A stretch of 64,000 nucleotides of DNA. Source: an uncultured Niabella sp. (lineage in GTDB: Bacteria; Bacteroidota; Bacteroidia; Chitinophagales; Chitinophagaceae). The number at the start of each line of letters is the position of its first letter. Positions within the stretch are counted from its first letter, which is position 1. The notes under the pieces are model-generated. The model was not told the origin of the DNA. It saw nothing but the letters and a program-made list of their open reading frames with translations, and did no database searches. The stretch spans positions 124,001-188,000 of the forward strand of contig CAKSQK010000003.1 of NCBI GenBank assembly GCA_934486785.1, given 5' to 3'. A program made the position numbers and the translations under genes. Shown in pieces: positions 59,731 through 64,000 of this stretch.

Positions 59731-60816
59731 CTAAGCATCCATTATTTTCTTCTGGTGGTTGATGCTTTCTATGTGTACCGCGTCAAGGTATTTATTGATG
59801 AAATCGCGGCTGAGGCCCATTCTTTCACCTTTTGCAACAGTCATTTCTACAATCTCGTGCCACCTGCTGGGTTGTAAGATCGTGATGTTGTTATCTTTTT
59901 TATACTGTCCTATCTGATCTGCAATTTTCATGCGCTGGCCTAATATCTGCAGCAATTCATCATCAAGGTTGTTGATCTGCTGGCGTAACTTTTCAAGCGC
60001 TTTTTGAAACTCCACGTTAGTGCTATCTTCTTTTCTCCAGATCAGGTTGTTCAATATCTCACCCAGCCTTTCGGGCGTTACCTGCTGTTTGGCGTCGCTC
60101 CATGCATTGTCGGGGTCAATATGGCTTTCAATAATAAGGCCGTCAAAATCAACGTCTATAGCTCTTTGGCACATTTCCTGAATATCCTGTCTGTTGCCAC
60201 AAATGTGTGATGGGTCAGTGATCATTGGCATGCCGGGGTAACGCAGCTTCATATCAATAGCCAGGTGCCACATTGGGGCATTGCGGTACTGGGTGTTGCC
60301 GTAAGATGAAAACCCGCGATGGATCAGCCCAATCTGTTTGATGCCCGATCTTGCAATTCTTTCCACGGCGCCGCTCCATAATTCAATGTCAGGGTTTACC
60401 GGATTTTTAATCAGTACGGGTACATCTACACCACGCAGGGCATCGGCTACTTCCTGCATGCTGAAGGGGTTTACGGTAGTACGTGCGCCCACCCACAGAA
60501 TGTCTACATCAAATGTAAGCGCATCCTGCACCTGCTTGGCGGTGGCTACTTCACAGGCGGTTAGCAGGCCGGTTTCCTGCTCGGCTTTTTGCAGCCAGGG
60601 CAGCCCCTTAGCGCCAATACCTTCAAAGCCTCCGGGCTTGGTACGCGGTTTCCATATACCTGCGCGAAGTACATCTACTTTGCCGGTTGCCGCCAGTTGT
60701 TTTGCTGTTTCCACTACCTGCGTTTCGCTTTCAGCGCTGCAGGGCCCGCTAATAATGATAGGCCTTTTGTTCCAAACAGCATTTAGTTTTTCCTTAGTTG
60801 TTCTTTCAATTACCAT
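59731..60816 (-). CDS. DAHP synthase - chorismate mutase fusion
   Basis: The 361-residue protein joins two enzymes. Residues about 20-270 are a type I-beta DAHP synthase (GPCSAESETQVVETAKQL, KPRTKPGGFEGIG, DPSHICGNRQDIQ). Residues about 275-361 are an AroQ-type chorismate mutase (EKLRQQINNLDDELLQILGQ, RMKIADQIGQYKK). The mutase domain often serves as the allosteric sensor of prephenate or chorismate in such fusions (family knowledge). It catalyses the first step and the entry to Phe/Tyr, so the operon holds both ends of the pathway. Confidence 0.95.
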   Translation of the reverse strand: MVIERTTKEKLNAVWNKRPIIISGPCSAESETQVVETAKQLAATGKVDVLRAGIWKPRTKPGGFEGIGAKGLPWLQKAEQETGLLTACEVATAKQVQDALTFDVDILWVGARTTVNPFSMQEVADALRGVDVPVLIKNPVNPDIELWSGAVERIARSGIKQIGLIHRGFSSYGNTQYRNAPMWHLAIDMKLRYPGMPMITDPSHICGNRQDIQEMCQRAIDVDFDGLIIESHIDPDNAWSDAKQQVTPERLGEILNNLIWRKEDSTNVEFQKALEKLRQQINNLDDELLQILGQRMKIADQIGQYKKDNNITILQPSRWHEIVEMTVAKGERMGLSRDFINKYLDAVHIESINHQKKIMDA

Positions 60817-60871
60817 TGTTGCAAATTTAATGTTTTGTGTGATGAACGCCTTAACGGGTAAGGCATAAACG

Positions 60872-61723
60872 TTATTTTAAAATTCTTTTTATTTTATTGG
60901 CGTCAATGATGAGCGCTTTTAAATTGTGCGCATCTTCTTTTTCGATATATTCTTTAAATTTTGATAATTGAGCGATATGCTCATTTAAAACATCCAGTAT
61001 GTTTTCCCTGTTTTGCATGAAAATGGGAACCCACATGCTGGAATTACTTTTGGCCAGCCTTACGGTACTTTCAAAGCCTGCTGATGCAATATTAAAAATG
61101 GCACTGTCCACTTTTTCTTTTTCCAATACTGTATTTGCTAATGCGAATGATGTAATGTGCGAAATGTGGCTTACATATGCTACATGCAAATCATGCCCTT
61201 TTGCATCCATATCAATAATGCGCATACCAATTTTGTGATACATTTTTTCAACCCATTGTACGGCGTCGGCATCGCTGTCTGCACGGTTGCAAATGATCAC
61301 GGCTTTGCCTTCAAAAGCGCCGCGCACGGCAGCCTGGGGCCCGCTGAATTCTGTTCCCCACATGGGATGCGTGGCTACATAGCGCCCGCGTTTGGGATGC
61401 CCATTTACGGCTTTTATGATATCTGATTTAGTAGAGCCCAGGTCTATCACGATCTGATGGTCTATTTGATCAAGTATTTCCGGAACCAGTTTGCTAAGCG
61501 TGTTTACAGGAGTAGCCAGTATGATCACGTCTGCCTGATGAATGGCTTCCTCTAAAGGTAAGATTTCATCTACCAGTTCATTTTCGAGCGCTTCATGTGC
61601 ATGTTCTGCACTTGTTTCCACTCCAATTAGTTTGCAGGAAAGTTTCTTTTCATGTAATTGCAAAGCCAGTGAGCCGCCAATAAGGCCCACACCTACAATT
61701 GCTATTTTTTTTCTGTTATTCAT
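60872..61723 (-). CDS. tyrA: Prephenate dehydrogenase
   Basis: The 283-residue NAD(P) enzyme starts with the Rossmann motif IAIVGVGLIGGSLALQL, then IILATPVNTLSKLVPEIL and the substrate block THPMWGTEFSGPQAAV, followed by HISHITSFALA. It oxidatively decarboxylates prephenate to 4-hydroxyphenylpyruvate for tyrosine. It has neither an ACT nor a mutase domain, so allosteric control may come from the neighbouring fusion. It lies 38 nt after the aminotransferase and 55 nt before the DAHP synthase fusion. Confidence 0.94.
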   Translation of the reverse strand: MNNRKKIAIVGVGLIGGSLALQLHEKKLSCKLIGVETSAEHAHEALENELVDEILPLEEAIHQADVIILATPVNTLSKLVPEILDQIDHQIVIDLGSTKSDIIKAVNGHPKRGRYVATHPMWGTEFSGPQAAVRGAFEGKAVIICNRADSDADAVQWVEKMYHKIGMRIIDMDAKGHDLHVAYVSHISHITSFALANTVLEKEKVDSAIFNIASAGFESTVRLAKSNSSMWVPIFMQNRENILDVLNEHIAQLSKFKEYIEKEDAHNLKALIIDANKIKRILK

Positions 61724-61761
61724 GTGTATGCCGCCATACCGGGCGTAGAGGGGGGTTGGTT

Positions 61762-62913
61762 TTAAACTGATTTTATTCTATTGATAGCTTCTTCAAATTT
61801 TTGTAAGGAGCCGCAAAGGCTGATGCGGATATACTGGTTGCCGGCGCTGCCAAAAATGCCGCCTGGCGTAATAAATACATTTGATGTGTACAATACCTCA
61901 TCTGCTATTTCGTAACAGTCTTTGTATTGCTTCGGGATTTTTGCCCATACAAACATGCCTACCTGGCCGGATGAATACTGGCAGTGAAGCAGGTCTAACA
62001 TTTCAAAAACTTTTTTCCTGCGTTGGCTGTAAATGGCGTTCACTTCATCATGCCATTCTTTTCCCAGCGTTAATGCTTTTGCTGCTGCAAGTTGCAGGGG
62101 TAAAAACATGCCGCTGTCCATATTGCTTTTAAAGCGCAGCACTTCATTAATCCTTTCGGCAGCGCCGCAAAGAACACCTACACGCCAGCCCGCCATGTTG
62201 TGAGACTTACTGAGCGAGTTCAACTCTATAGCCACGTCTTTAGCGCCTTCTGTTTTTAATAAGCTTACAGGCTCATCATTTAAAATAAAGCTGTAAGGAT
62301 TGTCGTGCACAATTAATAGCTGATGTTTTCTGGCAAAGGCAACAAGTTGTTCAAAAACCTTTGTATCAGGTTTCTGGCCTGTGGGCATTTGCGGGTAGTT
62401 GACAAAAAACAGTTTTACACGGCTCAGGTCATTTTGTTCAATCGCTGCAAAATCGGGCTGGTAATTGTTTTCTTCTTTCAGGTCATAATCCATACACACA
62501 CCACCGGTAATGGTTACATTGCTCCTGTAAGTGGGGTAGCCGGGATTTGGCACCAGCGCCATATCACCTTCATTCAGGTACGTCATACAAATATGCATGA
62601 TACCTTCTTTGCTGCCGATGAGCGGTAAAATTTCTGTATTAGGGTCAAGGGTCACACCATACCAGTTTTGATACCAGTCTGCAAATGCCTGGCGCAGCAC
62701 CGGGCTGCCTTTATAATTTTGATAGCCGTGTGTGCCCGGCTTTTGCGCTTCATTGTACAAAACTTTTACTACATCGGGGTGTGGCGGCAGGTCAGGGCTG
62801 CCAATGCCCAGGTTGATGATATTTTTGCCCTGCCTGTTCAGCTCATCTATTTCTCTCAGTTTTGTTGAGAAATAATATTCGCCCACGTTCTGTAATCTTT
62901 TTGCTACTTCCAT
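61762..62913 (-). CDS. Class I/II aminotransferase of the aromatic operon
   Basis: The 383-residue PLP enzyme has the cofactor-phosphate and lysine motif ELNSLSKSHNMAGWRVG, NLGIGSPDLPPHPDV at the start, PNPGYPTYRSNVTI, and SLCGSLQKFEEAIN at the end. It most likely transaminates phenylpyruvate and 4-hydroxyphenylpyruvate, given its location between pheA and tyrA; the motifs also fit LL-diaminopimelate- or alanine-type enzymes. It overlaps pheA by 10 nt, showing coupling. Confidence 0.92.
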   Translation of the reverse strand: MEVAKRLQNVGEYYFSTKLREIDELNRQGKNIINLGIGSPDLPPHPDVVKVLYNEAQKPGTHGYQNYKGSPVLRQAFADWYQNWYGVTLDPNTEILPLIGSKEGIMHICMTYLNEGDMALVPNPGYPTYRSNVTITGGVCMDYDLKEENNYQPDFAAIEQNDLSRVKLFFVNYPQMPTGQKPDTKVFEQLVAFARKHQLLIVHDNPYSFILNDEPVSLLKTEGAKDVAIELNSLSKSHNMAGWRVGVLCGAAERINEVLRFKSNMDSGMFLPLQLAAAKALTLGKEWHDEVNAIYSQRRKKVFEMLDLLHCQYSSGQVGMFVWAKIPKQYKDCYEIADEVLYTSNVFITPGGIFGSAGNQYIRISLCGSLQKFEEAINRIKSV

Positions 62914-63755
62914 ATGCCTTTATTGTAAACTCCGTAAATTTTTATTTCTTCAGTTAAATGCCTGATCTTTTCAATCACTCTTTGAAATTTCTTCATACTG
63001 TCAAATTCCATATCTGCATGAAACTGGTATTTGAATTGTGAACCCGGTATGGGAAAGCTTTGCAGCTTGGTAAGGTTCATGCCGTGAATGGCAATTACAC
63101 CCAACACGCGCGCCAGGCTGCCCTCCTTATGCACGGTTTGAAAATTAATAGAGGCTTTGTTGCCGGTTTGTTCTTCTGAAACATCATGCGGCCTTTTTAA
63201 AACCAGGAACCTTGTATAGTTTTTTTTCAGCGTTTGAATTTTTGGCGCCAGTATTTTAAGGCCGTAAATTTCCGCCGCTTTACTGCTTGCAATAGCAGCT
63301 ATGGATTTGCTTTTGTGCTTTGCAATATGTTTGGCGCTTAAAGCGGTATCCTCGCTTTCCACCAGTTTCCATTTGTATTGATCAAGGTATTCATAACATT
63401 GTTGGAGCGCCATGGTATGCGAGTGCACTTCTTTAATGTCTTCCAGTTCCACACCCGGGTTTACAAGCAGGTTTTGATGAATTTGCAGATACACTTCACC
63501 CACAATAGTAAGGTTGCTGCCCTGCAGCAATTTGTAGTTTGGTAAAATGCTTCCTGCAATTGAATTTTCAATTGCCATTACAGCGCCATTGGTTCTGTGT
63601 GGGTCTTTTGCCGCAACGATCAGGTCGCGAAAGGTATCGCAGCATTCAACCGTAACGTTTTTTCCAAAAAATATTTCGGCCGCCTGCTGGTGAAAGCTCC
63701 CTTCATAGCCCTGGATGGCCATGTGTACCCCTGTATCGTTTTTAGCTTTGTTCAT
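62904..63755 (-). CDS. pheA: Prephenate dehydratase with ACT domain
   Basis: The 283-residue product has a prephenate dehydratase domain with IQGYEGSFHQQAAEIFFG, IENSIAGSILPNYKLL and the catalytic loop near KNYTRFLVLKR, then a C-terminal ACT domain (about 195-275) that binds Phe, with GSLARVLGVIAIHGMNL and the ESRP-like block replaced by KLQSFPIPGS. The first good ATG is at 63755 (63722 is a shorter alternative); a GTG at 63803 lies inside the terminator stem and is rejected. It is the first gene of the aromatic operon and follows a leader peptide and terminator. Confidence 0.94.
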   Translation of the reverse strand: MNKAKNDTGVHMAIQGYEGSFHQQAAEIFFGKNVTVECCDTFRDLIVAAKDPHRTNGAVMAIENSIAGSILPNYKLLQGSNLTIVGEVYLQIHQNLLVNPGVELEDIKEVHSHTMALQQCYEYLDQYKWKLVESEDTALSAKHIAKHKSKSIAAIASSKAAEIYGLKILAPKIQTLKKNYTRFLVLKRPHDVSEEQTGNKASINFQTVHKEGSLARVLGVIAIHGMNLTKLQSFPIPGSQFKYQFHADMEFDSMKKFQRVIEKIRHLTEEIKIYGVYNKGIWK

Positions 63756-63767
63756 CAAATTTTTATT

Positions 63768-63799
63768 AAAAAAAATCCCGGCCACTTTCTGGCCGGGAT
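63768..63799 (-). terminator. Attenuator terminator upstream of pheA
   Basis: On the minus strand ATCCCGGCCA (63799-63790) pairs perfectly with TGGCCGGGAT (63784-63775) around a 5-nt loop, followed by eight T (63775-63768). It stands between the leader peptide and pheA, so it would stop transcription before the operon. The 5' arm also pairs with GCCGGGA (63857-63851) inside the leader-peptide codons, an alternative antiterminator. Confidence 0.9.
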
Positions 63800-63817
63800 C
63801 CACTATGTTGTTCTATT

Positions 63818-63916
63818 CTATTTTACCTTGAATGGTTTCAACAACAGAAGTCCCGGCTTCTTTTTAAAATAAAAAAAAGTAAAATAAAACCAGGTATAAA
63901 ATATTGTTGATCTCAT
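63818..63916 (-). CDS. Aromatic leader peptide (attenuation)
   Basis: A 32-codon frame, ATG at 63916, encodes MRSTIFYTWFYFTFFYFKKK and ends PGLLLLKPFKVK. Residues 6-17 contain six Phe, three Tyr and one Trp: ten aromatic residues out of twelve. Next come Lys codons, then codons CCG GGA that overlap the antiterminator strand. A ribosome stalled on scarce Phe, Tyr or Trp tRNA would leave GCCGGGA free to pair with TCCCGGC of the terminator arm and so let transcription pass; a ribosome reaching the stop would allow the terminator. This is the classic pheL/trpL design, here tuned to all three aromatic amino acids. A -7 box lies 9 nt upstream. Confidence 0.85.
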   Translation of the reverse strand: MRSTIFYTWFYFTFFYFKKKPGLLLLKPFKVK

Positions 63917-63925
63917 TTGTGGTGT

Positions 63926-63933
63926 CAAATATA
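63926..63933 (-). promoter_or_regulatory. Promoter -7 box (TATATTTG) of the aromatic operon
   Basis: TATATTTG on the minus strand matches TAnnTTTG, 9 nt before the leader-peptide ATG; a TTTG about 15 nt upstream of it may be the -33 element. Confidence 0.6.
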
Positions 63934-63964
63934 TAAAAACTTAATAAACAAAGAGGCAATTCAT

Positions 63965-64000
63965 TTAATTTTTTTCTAAAAGCACTAACGCCTGTTTGAT
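63965..64000 (-). CDS. Possible C-terminal end of an upstream minus-strand gene
   Basis: Reading from the window edge on the minus strand gives IKQALVLLEKN and then TAA at 63967-63965. The composition resembles a protein end, and 32 nt of AT-rich DNA lead to the aromatic promoter. It is too short for identification and could be chance. Confidence 0.25.
   Translation of the reverse strand: MKQALVLLEKN

Noticed and set aside
63756..63803. Upstream GTG start giving pheA 16 more residues
   Set aside because: The extra codons lie within the terminator stem and its T-run, so they are attenuator RNA, not protein.
1..64000. CRISPR arrays, insertion sequences, tRNA or rRNA genes
   Set aside because: No regularly spaced direct repeats, transposase motifs, cloverleaf structures or rRNA signatures were seen on either strand by eye; a tRNAscan or repeat search would be decisive.

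Overview
The window is a 64 kb chromosomal segment of a Bacteroidota bacterium, most likely a member of Chitinophagaceae (family level is inference from overall protein resemblance; phylum level is firm). Supporting signs are recurrent promoter -7 boxes of the form TAnnTTTG a short distance upstream of start codons, the general lack of Shine-Dalgarno sequences, Bacteroidota-only families (DUF4271, DUF4296, the RpoZ-like omega, a DAHP synthase-chorismate mutase fusion), menaquinone synthesis by the futalosine route, the bacillithiol enzyme BshC, and a Sec/lipoprotein-type clade II nitrous oxide reductase. No rRNA, tRNA, CRISPR array, insertion sequence or prophage was seen; the one gene that looks acquired is an AT-rich McrA-like HNH nuclease at 1.6-2.5 kb.

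Layout. 0-9 kb: end of a queuosine-precursor transporter, carA, the HNH nuclease, a quinone oxidoreductase behind a palindromic operator, a VOC protein, phoH, rpe and several small or structural proteins. 9.2-13.5 kb: infA-rpmJ-rpsM-rpsK-rpsD-rpoA-rplQ, whose spacers are long and full of strong RNA dyads, including a possible pseudoknot just before rpsD; L17 carries an extra helix-hairpin-helix domain. 13.5-25 kb: trpBA, a TlpA-like thioredoxin, fabD, folE with two tandem PTPS/QueD-family genes, mqnB-mqnD, a PabC/IlvE-type aminotransferase, and the bamD-rpoZ-coaBC-DUF4296 block. 25-29.5 kb: a glycosylation set (Dpm1-like transferase, DUF2304, TMTC-like GT-C/TPR protein, second GT2, small DMT transporter). 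29.6-47.7 kb: housekeeping genes (hemD, queA, histidine kinase, YqgE, recJ, prenyl synthase, an OmpA-family protein, RluD-like, lipB, bshC, purU).

47.7-54.5 kb holds a complete nitrous-oxide-respiration unit: a dyad that looks like a CRP/FNR-class operator, a lipoprotein cytochrome c, nosZ, a terminator-like hairpin, then a NosB-like membrane protein, nosL, nosD, nosF and nosY in overlapping order.

56-64 kb holds a minus-strand aromatic amino acid operon, pheA-aminotransferase-tyrA-DAHPS/chorismate mutase-aroB-aroA-aroC. Upstream of pheA, and too short for ordinary gene calling, lies the best finding: a 32-residue leader peptide in which 10 of 12 consecutive residues are Phe, Tyr or Trp, followed by a GC-rich terminator with an eight-T run and an alternative antiterminator pairing. 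This is a textbook ribosome-stalling attenuator that would sense all three aromatic amino acids and control seven genes. Products of this operon feed the trpBA, mqn and PabC-like genes elsewhere in the window.
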